Assembly (NCBI RefSeq): GCF_016917755.1
Contig: NZ_CP070326.1
Location: 3,100,001-3,164,000, forward strand
Source: Streptomyces noursei
Lineage (GTDB): Bacteria; Actinomycetota; Actinomycetes; Streptomycetales; Streptomycetaceae
Reading direction: 5' to 3'
Length of the DNA stretch: 64,000 bases
The translations under genes and the position numbers were made by a program. This document shows, in pieces, positions 1 to 8,132 of this stretch; position 1 is the stretch's first letter, and each line of letters begins with the position of its first letter. The notes beneath the pieces are model-generated. The model ran no database searches. It was not told where the DNA came from and worked only from the letters and a program-made list of their open reading frames with translations.

Positions 1-323
1 AACGCGAGCAGGACGAAGGTGCCGTCGGCGCCGATCGCCTCCTCGCCCTCGGTGTTCTTGAGGTAGACGTTGCGGGTGTCCGCGATCAGCGGGACGCGCG
101 GCGCCAGCCAGGCCCACAGCACGCCCAGCAGCACCCCGCTCACCGCGACCGCGAGCGCGATCAGCACGCCCTCCCGCAGCTCGCGGGCGAGTTCGGGGCC
201 GGCTGCGGGGTCGGCGGCGGCAGCGGGCTCCTGGGCGGGGGCGTCCTGCTGCCGGTGCGGCTCGTCGGGCGGTTGGTTCTCGTGGGGCGGCTGGTTCTCG
301 TGGGGCGTCTGCGCTGCGGTCAC
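1..323 (-). CDS. DUF2567-like membrane protein, C-terminus cut by window edge
   Basis: Only the first 107 residues are visible; the gene runs off the left edge. A GTG start gives a hydrophilic Pro/Glu/Gln-rich N-terminus of about 45 residues. It carries a tandem hexapeptide PPHENQ, repeated twice and then starting a third time. One membrane segment (about residues 53-73, ending in WAWLAPRVP) follows, then the start of an extracytoplasmic stretch (NTEGEEAIGADGTF). This pattern resembles the DUF2567 family, which often lies next to ABC exporters in streptomycetes; the function is unknown. It lies immediately downstream of the ABC permease on the same strand and may be co-transcribed. The start is chosen because the upstream ATG in another frame stops at once. 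Confidence 0.6.
   Translation of the reverse strand, partial: MTAAQTPHENQPPHENQPPDEPHRQQDAPAQEPAAAADPAAGPELARELREGVLIALAVAVSGVLLGVLWAWLAPRVPLIADTRNVYLKNTEGEEAIGADGTFVLLA
271..306 (-). repeat. 18-bp tandem repeat inside the DUF2567-like gene
   Basis: Two 18-bp units (271-288 and 289-306) differ at one position. They encode the duplicated PPHENQ hexapeptide in the disordered N-terminus. Being a multiple of three, copy-number change would keep the frame, so this is a likely site of length variation between strains. Confidence 0.75.
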
Positions 324-400
324 CCCGTCATCGTGCCAGGCCGACGCCGTGGTTCCGGCAGCAGGACACCCAAGGCCCCTATGAGGGTCGGCGGCCGCGC

Positions 401-1225
401 TCACCGAACCGCCGCCCGGCGGTACGCCCACGTCGCCAGGGCCAGCGAGAGCACCCCGACGGCCGCGCAGATGCCCAGGTCGCCGGCGACCGCCAACCAG
501 TCGGGATGCGGGGCGAAGGTCCGTGCCAGCGCCTCCACCCCGTAGGTGGAGGGCAGCAGATCGCGGGCCCAGCCGATCGGCTCGGGCATCCGCCCGGCCG
601 GCAGCACTCCCAGCAGCAGCGCCGCCGACATGCCCAACTGGCCGCCGAGGGTGGCGAGTTCCTGGCGCGGGGCGAGCAGCCCGAGGGCCGCGCCCAGCCC
701 GGACAGCGCCGCGCCGGCAAGCGGGACCACGGCGACCAGCACCCACAGGTGGGCCATCGGCAGCTGGAAGAGCAGGCAGCCGACGACCGCGGTGACCACC
801 GTCCCCGGCACCGTGAAGGACGCGTACGCGGCGGCCGCGCCGAGCACCACGGCGGCCGGCGGCACCGGCAGCGTCGCGTAGTGGTCGAGGCCGCCGCCGG
901 CCCGCAGCTGACCGAAGTACTGGGCCAGCAGGTTCAGCGCGACGAAGGCGACGACCAGCACCGCGGAGCCGGCGACCACCGACCAGGCCGGGTCGCCGCC
1001 GCTGACCACCCCGCGCAGCAGGACCATGATCCCGACGGACTGGAAGGTGGCCACGAACAGCAGCGGTATCCGGGCGACCCGGGCCCGGGAGAGCTGGGCG
1101 CGGTAGACGGCTCCCAGCGCAGGCAGCAGCCGGGCCCGGGGCGCGAGCGGGGCGACCTCGCCGACCCCGCCGCCGTCCGGTTCGGCTCCGGTCCCGGTCG
1201 CCGCCCGCGCGGACACCACACTCAC
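401..1225 (-). CDS. ABC-2 type transporter permease
   Basis: A protein of about 274 residues with a short hydrophilic N-terminus and six probable membrane segments, for example those around VGIMVLLRGVV, AVLVVAFVALNLLAQYF and ALLLGVLPAGRMP. The layout fits the ABC-2 exporter permease fold. It follows the ABC ATPase by about 100 nt on the same strand, so the two probably form one exporter at the cytoplasmic membrane. The substrate cannot be told from the sequence. Two GTG starts are possible: 1252, and 1225 which gives MSVVSARA. I prefer 1225 because GGGGAAAG lies upstream of it, although the spacing is long. Confidence 0.8.
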   Translation of the reverse strand: MSVVSARAATGTGAEPDGGGVGEVAPLAPRARLLPALGAVYRAQLSRARVARIPLLFVATFQSVGIMVLLRGVVSGGDPAWSVVAGSAVLVVAFVALNLLAQYFGQLRAGGGLDHYATLPVPPAAVVLGAAAAYASFTVPGTVVTAVVGCLLFQLPMAHLWVLVAVVPLAGAALSGLGAALGLLAPRQELATLGGQLGMSAALLLGVLPAGRMPEPIGWARDLLPSTYGVEALARTFAPHPDWLAVAGDLGICAAVGVLSLALATWAYRRAAVR

Positions 1226-1331
1226 GCCGTCACCCAGCTTTCCCCGACCCACCGTCGGTCCGTCGTACGGGCGAGCGGGCGCCCGCCGTGGCCAGTCCTC
1301 GTCCGGCCTCCGGCCGGGGGTACCGCCGCGC

Positions 1332-2342
1332 TCACGCTTTTACCAGCCCCTCCGCGCGCCCGCCCAGGGAGACGTAGACGTCCTCCAGGCTCGGCGTGGC
1401 CAGGGTGAAGTCGTCCAGGGCCGCGAAGGCGGGCCCGGCGGTGACCGCGGTGACCGCGGTGCGGGCCCGGTCGGCGGGCAGCCGCAGGGTCCAGCGGCGG
1501 CCGGCGGTGCGGGCCTCGGCGGCGAGGGCGGCGACCTCGGGGACGTCGAGCGGGGGCCGGTCCCGCCAGACCAGCTCCAGCCGGACCTCCTCCCCCACCA
1601 GTTCCTTCAGCCGGCCCGGCGTGTCGCAGGCGATCACCCGGCCCTGGTCGATCACCGCGACCCGGTCGAGCACGCTCTCGGCCTCCAGGACGTTGTGGGT
1701 GACCAGGACGACAGCTGAGCCCCGCTCGGCGCGGCGGCGGTCCACCGCGGCCCACACGGCGCGCCGGGCGACCGGGTCCATGCCGGTGGTCGGCTCGTCG
1801 AGCACCAGCAGCGGGCGCTCGCCGATCAGCACGGTGGCGAAGCAGGCCAGCCGCCGCTGGCCGCCGGAGAGCTTCTTCAGCGCCCGGCCGGCGATCGGGC
1901 CCAGGCCCAGCTCGTCGAGGACCGCGTCGCGTTCGGCGCGGGCGGCGCCGGCGTCCAGGCCGCGCAGCCGGCCGGTGGTCTCCACGGCGAGGGAGACGGT
2001 CAGCTCGTCCAGCGCGGTCGACTCCTGGCCCAGGTAGCCCAGCAGCCGGGCGGCCCGCTCCGGGTGCCGCACCAGGTCGTGGCCGAGGACGACGATGCTG
2101 CCGGAGTCCGGCCTGAGCAGTCCGGTCAGCTGGCGGACCAGGGTGGACTTGCCGGCGCCGTTGGGGCCGAGCAGCCCGAAGATCTCGCCGCGCCGGACGT
2201 CCAGGCTGATGCCGTCGCTGGCGCGCACCGCGGGCGCCCGGTCCGCCCCGCGCCGCCCGCGCAGCGCGGGATAGGTCTTGACCAGGTCCCGCACGACGCA
2301 CACCGGCGCGCCGCGCTCCACCTGTTTTGCGCCCGTCTTCAC
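1332..2342 (-). CDS. ABC transporter ATP-binding protein
   Basis: The nucleotide-binding subunit of an ABC-2 exporter, about 336 residues. Visible motifs are Walker A (GLLGPNGAGKST), signature LSGGQRR, Walker B PLLVLDEPTTGMDP and the switch His in LVTHN. The C-terminal 80 residues form the accessory domain typical of drug or polyketide exporters (DrrA/CcmA-like). I place the start at GTG 2342 because a TACTCT -10 box sits 8 nt upstream, which would make a leaderless transcript. The frame is open to an alternative GTG at 2393, which has no ribosome site. It pairs with the permease downstream. Confidence 0.88.
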   Translation of the reverse strand: MKTGAKQVERGAPVCVVRDLVKTYPALRGRRGADRAPAVRASDGISLDVRRGEIFGLLGPNGAGKSTLVRQLTGLLRPDSGSIVVLGHDLVRHPERAARLLGYLGQESTALDELTVSLAVETTGRLRGLDAGAARAERDAVLDELGLGPIAGRALKKLSGGQRRLACFATVLIGERPLLVLDEPTTGMDPVARRAVWAAVDRRRAERGSAVVLVTHNVLEAESVLDRVAVIDQGRVIACDTPGRLKELVGEEVRLELVWRDRPPLDVPEVAALAAEARTAGRRWTLRLPADRARTAVTAVTAGPAFAALDDFTLATPSLEDVYVSLGGRAEGLVKA

Positions 2343-2350
2343 GAGTGACG

Positions 2351-2356
2351 AGAGTA
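2351..2356 (-). promoter_or_regulatory. -10 box for a leaderless ABC-ATPase transcript
   Basis: TACTCT (TANNNT class) ends 8 nt before GTG 2342, with no Shine-Dalgarno sequence in between. The spacing equals that at the kinase gene near 63.2 kb. No clear -35 is visible. Confidence 0.45.
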
Positions 2357-2436
2357 CGCGGCCCCGGGCGGTCGCCGGTCCCTGGGGCTCCACGGGACGG
2401 GCGCGTACGGCCGGCGCGCCGCGTGCGGGCGGGCGG

Positions 2437-3717
2437 TCAGTCGCCGATCGGGGTGTGTTCGGCGGCGGTGCGCAGGTCGACCTCGCGCCAGAAGCCGGCC
2501 CGGATGGCGTAGCGGTCGTGCTCGTCGATCTGGTCGTCCTTGTGGGCGAGCAGGCCGAAGCGGGCGGCGTAGCGGAGCAGTTCCCCGTCGATGCGGTGCG
2601 GGATGCGGGGGTACTCCGTCGAGAGCTGCTGGAGGTGGACGGAGTCGGAGAGCCGCTCGGTCCAGCGGCGGGCGAAGACCTGGCCGACCTCGAAGGGGTC
2701 GCCGCCGACCGCGGTGATGTCCTCCTCGCGGTCGGCCCAGCGCTGCTCGGCGCTGGTGAGCTGGGCGAGGGTGGGCAGCGAGGCGGTCTCGGCCGGTTCG
2801 CCGAGCGGGCCGCCGCGCTCGATCCAGCCCTTGTCGGAGGACCAGCGGAGGGTGGCGGCGGGCTGGGTGCCGTTCGGGGCGGAGTTCGGGGCGGAGCCCT
2901 GGACGACGTGGCCGGGGCGGCCGAGGCCGGCGAGGTCCTTGGGGGTGGGGACGCCGCGGGAGCCGCCGGAGCCGGTCTCGCCGGAGGACGCCTCGCGGTC
3001 GCCGTCGGGCACCGGGCGGGTGGCGCCGTTGCCGCCGCCCGCGGGGTCCGGTCCGGAGCCGGACGCGGCGGCCGCCGCCGCGGCGACCGCGGTCTCCGGG
3101 AGCGGGGCGGAGAGGATCGCGGCGATCTCGGGGCGCGGGGCGGGCGGCGGGGCGCAGGGTCCGCCCAGTTCCTTGGCGCGGACCGCGCCGGTGATCCAGG
3201 CGCGGTCCAGCACCCGCCGCTCGTCGGCCTCGGCGACCAGGTCCTCGGACTGGTTGTAGTCGCCGTCGGCGGCCTGGACGGCCCAGAGGTGGACGGCGAC
3301 GCCGTGCTCCTTGGCGGACATCAGGCCGGGCAGCAGATCGCCGTCGCCGGTGACCAGGACGATGTCGGAGCAGGCGCGGTTGCGGGCGAGTTCGGTCAGC
3401 TCGGCGTGCATGGCGGCGTCCACGCCCTTCTGCGCCCAGCGTCCGTCGCTGCGGGTCAGGGCGCCCAGCCGGACGGTGACCCGGGGCATCACCCGCAGTC
3501 GGCGGTGTTCGGGCTGCGGGACGCGGTCGGGGGCGCCGTCGAACCAGTAGATCCGCAGCAGTGGCCGTTCGGTGTCGGCCTCGGCGCGCTGGCGCAGGCC
3601 CTGGATGAGGGCGGCGTGGTCGACGGTGATCCGGGAACGGGCGGGTTCTCCGGCGAGCAGGCTGGCGGCGGCACCGAGCAGATACCCGGCGTCGACCAGG
3701 ACGACGCAGCGGTCCAC
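2437..3717 (-). CDS. NYN (PIN-like) domain protein
   Basis: A 426-residue protein whose first 160 residues form a NYN/PIN-like nuclease domain. The conserved acidic positions are visible in VVLVDAGYLL, KGVDAAMHAEL and VTGDGDLLPGL. A low-complexity Ala/Gly/Pro linker of about 120 residues follows, then a conserved C-terminal domain (ending AGFWREVDLRTA) that I cannot name. NYN proteins are thought to be metal-dependent RNases, but the substrate here is unknown. The GTG start at 3717 is chosen because a GAGGGTGG ribosome site lies 3-8 nt upstream and the NYN domain begins immediately. The longer open frame upstream is not coding-like. It is transcribed divergently from the 54-aa gene. Confidence 0.82.
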   Translation of the reverse strand: MDRCVVLVDAGYLLGAAASLLAGEPARSRITVDHAALIQGLRQRAEADTERPLLRIYWFDGAPDRVPQPEHRRLRVMPRVTVRLGALTRSDGRWAQKGVDAAMHAELTELARNRACSDIVLVTGDGDLLPGLMSAKEHGVAVHLWAVQAADGDYNQSEDLVAEADERRVLDRAWITGAVRAKELGGPCAPPPAPRPEIAAILSAPLPETAVAAAAAAASGSGPDPAGGGNGATRPVPDGDREASSGETGSGGSRGVPTPKDLAGLGRPGHVVQGSAPNSAPNGTQPAATLRWSSDKGWIERGGPLGEPAETASLPTLAQLTSAEQRWADREEDITAVGGDPFEVGQVFARRWTERLSDSVHLQQLSTEYPRIPHRIDGELLRYAARFGLLAHKDDQIDEHDRYAIRAGFWREVDLRTAAEHTPIGD

Positions 3718-3986
3718 GTTCCACCCTCTTCCCTGAGGTGCTGAAGTCCGGACGCCCCCCGGCTCCGCCCGTGGCACGAGTGCTCTTCGGCTTCCTTCGA
3801 GTCTGCCCGACCGAACGGGGGTTATCTGCACGAACTCGATCTTCGGCGTGGCGGATTCACGTTCGGCCAGTCGCACGTCGCGCAACTGCCGCCATCACTC
3901 AGGGTAATTGCCCGAAATGCAGTGATCTGTCTGCCGTGTAAGTCTGATTCCGGCCGATCCCAAGATCCCCCTCAGGAGGCACGATC

Positions 3987-4151
3987 ATGGCCAAGAACAA
4001 GAAGGAACGGAAGCAACCCAAGGAGAGTCAGAGCGAACGCGGCCAGCAGCGGTCCGAGAAGGCGACGCTCGACGCGATCTCGCACTCGCAGGCCCAGGGC
4101 AGCCCGGCGGACGTCGCGCGCAAGCACCAGCGCCGCTTCGGCCACAACTGA
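3987..4151 (+). CDS. small basic conserved protein, 54 aa
   Basis: The ATG is preceded by a strong CAGGAGGC ribosome site and followed by 54 codons with G/C-biased third positions. The product is very hydrophilic and Lys/Arg/Gln-rich, begins MAKNKKERKQ and ends RRFGHN. It has no membrane segment, cysteine or recognisable domain. A strong terminator follows about 60 nt downstream. It looks like one of the small, highly expressed cytosolic proteins conserved in streptomycetes. The function is unknown; nucleic-acid binding is only a guess from charge. Confidence 0.72.
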   Translation: MAKNKKERKQPKESQSERGQQRSEKATLDAISHSQAQGSPADVARKHQRRFGHN

Positions 4152-4210
4152 CACATCCCGGTGAAGCCACCCGGCAGCACCCCAACTGCCCCGCACCACC
4201 GATGACTTGC

Positions 4211-4247
4211 CGAGGGGCGCGCCCGAACCGTGCGGGCGCGCCCCTCG
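4211..4247. terminator. bidirectional terminator hairpin
   Basis: A perfect 15-bp GC stem (4211-4225 with 4233-4247) with a 7-nt loop sits between the converging 54-aa gene and dnaE. No U-tract follows, as is usual in streptomycetes. It can serve both strands. Confidence 0.85.
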
Positions 4248-4290
4248 TCGTACCGGGGGCCGGGGCGGCGGCGACGCCCCGGCCGGATGC

Positions 4291-7200
4291 TCAGCCGGCC
4301 AGGCAGGACGGGCCGAGCAGCACCTTCAGGTCGCCGAACAACGACGGGTCGGCGGTGACCCGGTGGCGGTCCAGGCGGAGCACCGTGGTCTTCCGCACGC
4401 CCTGGAGTCGGATGCGGACCTCGGTCGAACCGCGGTGGCTGCTGAGCACCTCACCGAGCTTCTCGACCATCGGCGGGGTGACCTTCACCGCCGGGATGGT
4501 GATCGTCACCGGGGCGTCGGCGCCGGCCTCCGAGAGGTCGGGGACCATCATCTCCATGGCGACCAGCCGCGGCACGTCCTCCCGCTTGTCGAGCCGGCCC
4601 TTGACGAACACCACGGTGTCCTCGACGAGTTGGGTGGACACCAGCTGGTAGGTCGCCGGGAAGAACATGCAGTCGATGGAGCCGGCGAGGTCCTCGACGG
4701 TGGCGATGGCCCAGGCGTTGCCCTGCTTGGTCATCTTGCGCTGCAGGCCCGAGATGATGCCGCCGATGGTGACGATCGAGCCGTCCGAGTAGTCGCCGCC
4801 GGTCAGCTGGGCGATGGCGGCGTCCGCCTTGTCGCTCAGCACGTGCTCCAGCCCGAAGAGCGGGTGGTCGGAGACGTAGAGGCCGAGCATCTCGCGCTCC
4901 TGGGCGAGCAGATAGGTCTTGTCCCACTCCTCCTCGGAGAACTCCACGTCCAGCCCGAAGCCCGGCCCGTCGTCGGTGGCGTCGTCGCCCATCCCGCCGA
5001 AGAGGTCGAACTGCCCCTCCGCCTCCTTGCGCTTGACCTGGACGACGTTGTCGATCATCGGCTCGTAGTGCGCCGTGAGGCCCTTGCGGGTGTGGCCCAT
5101 CTCGTCGAAGGCGCCGGCCTTGATCAGCGATTCGGTGGTGCGCTTGTTGCAGACCACCGCGTCGACCTTGTCGAGGTAGTCGGGGAAGGAGGAGTACTTC
5201 CCCTTGGCCTTGCGGCAGCGGATGATCGATTCGACGACGTTCTGGCCGACGTTCCGGACGGCAGTGAGGCCGAAGAGGATGACGTCGTCGCCCTGGGCGG
5301 CGAAGTTGGCCTCGGACTCGTTGACGTTCGGCGGGAGCACCTTGATGCCCATCCGGCGGCACTCGTTCAGATAGACCGCGGACTTGTCCTTGTCGTCGCG
5401 CACGGAGGTCAGCAGCGCGGACATGTACTCGGCCGGGTAGTTGGCCTTGAGGTAGGCGGTCCAGTAGGTGACCAGGCCGTACGCGGAGGAGTGCGCCTTG
5501 TTGAAGGCGTAGCCGGCGAACGGGACCAGGACGTCCCACAGGGCCTGGATCGCGGCGTCGCTGTAGCCGTTCTTGCGGGCGCCCGCCTGGAAGATGGTGA
5601 AGTTCTTCGCCAGTTCCTCGGGCTTCTTCTTGCCCATCACGCGGCGCAGGATGTCGGCCTCGCCGAGGGAGTAGCCGGCGACGATCTGCGCGGCCTTCTG
5701 CACCTGCTCCTGGTACACGATGAGGCCGTAGGTCAGACCCAGCGTCTCCTTCAGAGGCTCTTCGAGCTCCGGGTGGATCGGCGTGATCTCCTGCCGGCCG
5801 TTCTTGCGCTCGGCGTAGTTGATGTGCGAGTTCATGCCCATCGGGCCCGGCCGGTACAGGGCCGAGACGGCGGAAATGTCCTCGAAGTTGTCGGGCTGCA
5901 TCTGGCGCAGCAGCGAGCGCATCGGGCCGCCGTCGAACTGGAACACGCCGAGCGTGTCACCGCGGCAGAGCAGTTCGTACGTCTTCGGGTCGTCGAGCGG
6001 GACCTCCAGGAGCTTCAGATTGATGCCCTTGTTGGCCTCCACCATCTTCACGGCGTCGTCCATGATGGTGAGGTTCCGCAGGCCCAGGAAGTCCATCTTG
6101 ATCAGGCCGAGCGACTCGCACTGCGGGTAGTCCCACTGTGTGATGGTGACGCCGTCGGTGTGCCGCACCCAGATCGGGGCGTGATCGATGATCGGCTCGC
6201 TGGACATGATGACGCCGGCGGCGTGCACGCCCATCTGCCGGACCAGGCCCTCGACGCCCTTGGCGGTGTCGATGACCTTCTTGACGTCCGGCTCGTTCTC
6301 GTACATCCCCCGGATCTCGCCGGCTTCGTTGTAGCGCGGGTGCGAGGGGTTGGTGATGCCGTCGAGGTCGATGCCCTTGCCGAGGACGTCGGCGGGCATC
6401 GCCTTGGTGAGGCGGTCGCCCATGGCGTACGGGTAGCCGAGGACGCGGGCGGAGTCCTTGATGGCGTTCTTGGCCTTGATCTTGCCGTAGGTGCCGATCA
6501 TGGCGACCTTGTCGGCGCCGTACTTCTCGGTGACGTACCTGATGACTTCGACGCGCCTACGCTCGTCGAAGTCGATGTCGACGTCGGGCATGGAGACGCG
6601 CTCGGGGTTGAGGAACCGCTCGAAGATCAGGCCGTGCTCGATCGGGTCGAGGTCGGTGATGCCCATGGCGTAGGCGACGATCGAACCGGCCGCGGAGCCA
6701 CGGCCGGGGCCGACCGCGATGCCGTTGTTCTTCGCCCACATGATGAAGTCGGCGACCACCAGGAAGTAGCCCGGGAACCCCATCTGGATGATGACGTCCA
6801 TCTCGTACTCGGCCTGCTTCTGCCGGTCCTCGGGGACGCCTCCGGGGAAGCGGCGCAGCATGCCGCGGCGCACTTCCTCCTTGAACCAGGTGGTGTTGGT
6901 GTAGCCCTCTTCCGGGATGTCGAACCTCGGCATGAGGTCGCGCTTCTCGAACATGCCGGTGGTGTCGACCTGCTCGGCGACCAGGAGGGTGTTGCGGCAG
7001 CCCTCCTGCCAGGCGTCCGAGGAGTCGATGGCGTACATCTCGTCGGTGGACTTGAGGTAGTAGCCGGTGCCGTCGAACTTGAAGCGGTCCGGGTCGGAGA
7101 GGTTCTTGCCGGTCTGGATGCACAGCAGCGCGTCGTGCGCGGTCGCCTCGTGCGCGTAGGTGTAGTGCGAGTCGTTGGTGACCAGCGGGGGGATGCCGAG

Positions 7201-7845
7201 CTTCTTGCCGATCTCCAGCAGGCCGTCGCGGACCCGGCGCTCGATCTCGATGCCGTGGTCCATCAGCTCCAGGAAGTACCGGTCCTTGCCGAAGATGTCC
7301 TGGTATTCGGCGGCCGACTTCAGGGCCTCGTCGAACTGGCCGAGGCGCAGCCGGGTCTGCAGCTCGCCGGAGGGGCACCCGGTGGAGGCGATCAGGCCCT
7401 CGCTCCACTGGGAGATCGTCTCCTTGTCCATGCGCGGCCACTTCTGCAGCCAGCCCTCGGCGTACGCGTCCGAGGAGAGCTTGAAGAGGTTGTGCAGCCC
7501 CGTGCTGTTCGCCGCCCAGATCGTCTTGTGGGTGTAACCACCGGAACCGGAGACGTCGTCGCGCTTCTGGTGCGGCTGGCCCCACTGGATCTTGCGCTTG
7601 TTGCGCCGCGACTCCGGCGCGACGTACGCCTCGATGCCGATGATCGGGGTGACCCCGGCCTTCTGCGCGGAGTGGAAGAAGTCGTACGCGCCATGGAGGT
7701 TGCCGTGGTCGGACATGGCGATGTGCGTCATCCCCATGTCCTTGCACGCCTTGAACATGTCGGAGAGCCGCGCGGCACCGTCCAGCAGCGAGTACTGGGT
7801 GTGGACGTGCAGGTGCGTGAAGGGGGGCCTGGACGAGGGGGCCAC
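4291..7845 (-). CDS. dnaE: DNA polymerase III subunit alpha
   Basis: Replicative polymerase catalytic subunit, 1184 residues, full length for DnaE1. It starts with a PHP domain (THLHVHTQYSLLDGAA, SDHGNLHGAY). The polymerase core carries the catalytic Asp residues in PDVDIDFDERRR and MDFLGLRNL. Helix-hairpin-helix and OB-fold segments follow (VTIGGIISGLQRKMTKQG). The GTG start has GGAGG 9 nt upstream. Its stop faces the small basic gene across a shared terminator. An opposite-strand frame open for over 1250 codons covers it but is only a GC-rich antisense shadow. Identification is secure. Other alpha-type polymerases (DnaE2) lack the same domain end and usually sit with imuA/imuB, which are absent here. 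Confidence 0.97.
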   Translation of the reverse strand: MAPSSRPPFTHLHVHTQYSLLDGAARLSDMFKACKDMGMTHIAMSDHGNLHGAYDFFHSAQKAGVTPIIGIEAYVAPESRRNKRKIQWGQPHQKRDDVSGSGGYTHKTIWAANSTGLHNLFKLSSDAYAEGWLQKWPRMDKETISQWSEGLIASTGCPSGELQTRLRLGQFDEALKSAAEYQDIFGKDRYFLELMDHGIEIERRVRDGLLEIGKKLGIPPLVTNDSHYTYAHEATAHDALLCIQTGKNLSDPDRFKFDGTGYYLKSTDEMYAIDSSDAWQEGCRNTLLVAEQVDTTGMFEKRDLMPRFDIPEEGYTNTTWFKEEVRRGMLRRFPGGVPEDRQKQAEYEMDVIIQMGFPGYFLVVADFIMWAKNNGIAVGPGRGSAAGSIVAYAMGITDLDPIEHGLIFERFLNPERVSMPDVDIDFDERRRVEVIRYVTEKYGADKVAMIGTYGKIKAKNAIKDSARVLGYPYAMGDRLTKAMPADVLGKGIDLDGITNPSHPRYNEAGEIRGMYENEPDVKKVIDTAKGVEGLVRQMGVHAAGVIMSSEPIIDHAPIWVRHTDGVTITQWDYPQCESLGLIKMDFLGLRNLTIMDDAVKMVEANKGINLKLLEVPLDDPKTYELLCRGDTLGVFQFDGGPMRSLLRQMQPDNFEDISAVSALYRPGPMGMNSHINYAERKNGRQEITPIHPELEEPLKETLGLTYGLIVYQEQVQKAAQIVAGYSLGEADILRRVMGKKKPEELAKNFTIFQAGARKNGYSDAAIQALWDVLVPFAGYAFNKAHSSAYGLVTYWTAYLKANYPAEYMSALLTSVRDDKDKSAVYLNECRRMGIKVLPPNVNESEANFAAQGDDVILFGLTAVRNVGQNVVESIIRCRKAKGKYSSFPDYLDKVDAVVCNKRTTESLIKAGAFDEMGHTRKGLTAHYEPMIDNVVQVKRKEAEGQFDLFGGMGDDATDDGPGFGLDVEFSEEEWDKTYLLAQEREMLGLYVSDHPLFGLEHVLSDKADAAIAQLTGGDYSDGSIVTIGGIISGLQRKMTKQGNAWAIATVEDLAGSIDCMFFPATYQLVSTQLVEDTVVFVKGRLDKREDVPRLVAMEMMVPDLSEAGADAPVTITIPAVKVTPPMVEKLGEVLSSHRGSTEVRIRLQGVRKTTVLRLDRHRVTADPSLFGDLKVLLGPSCLAG

Positions 7846-8132
7846 GGCGCTGAACCTCCGGGAACGGCAGTTGTCGGGACTGGTCGGGCGGGATGGACGG
7901 GGCAGGTCCGCCGGGAGCGGCGGAAGCCGTCCGCAGGGATGGACGGAAGATGTCGCGAGGGATGGGTGGGACGGTGTTGAAGTCTACGACCCGGCACTGA
8001 CAGCGGGGGCCCGCAGCGGTGCGCACGGCGCCCCCGGCGGGACGACCGACGACCGGGCACTCACGGGCCGCCCCGTGCGTTGTCCCGCTGATCTCCGATT
8101 CGCTTTCCCGGCACTGCAGGAGGCAGCCAGCG

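Noticed and set aside
4207..7980. An open frame of over 1250 codons on the plus strand, antisense to dnaE
   Set aside because: It mirrors dnaE codons, has no ribosome site, and its translation (Val/Leu/Asp/Gly-rich) is typical of the antisense of a GC-rich gene.
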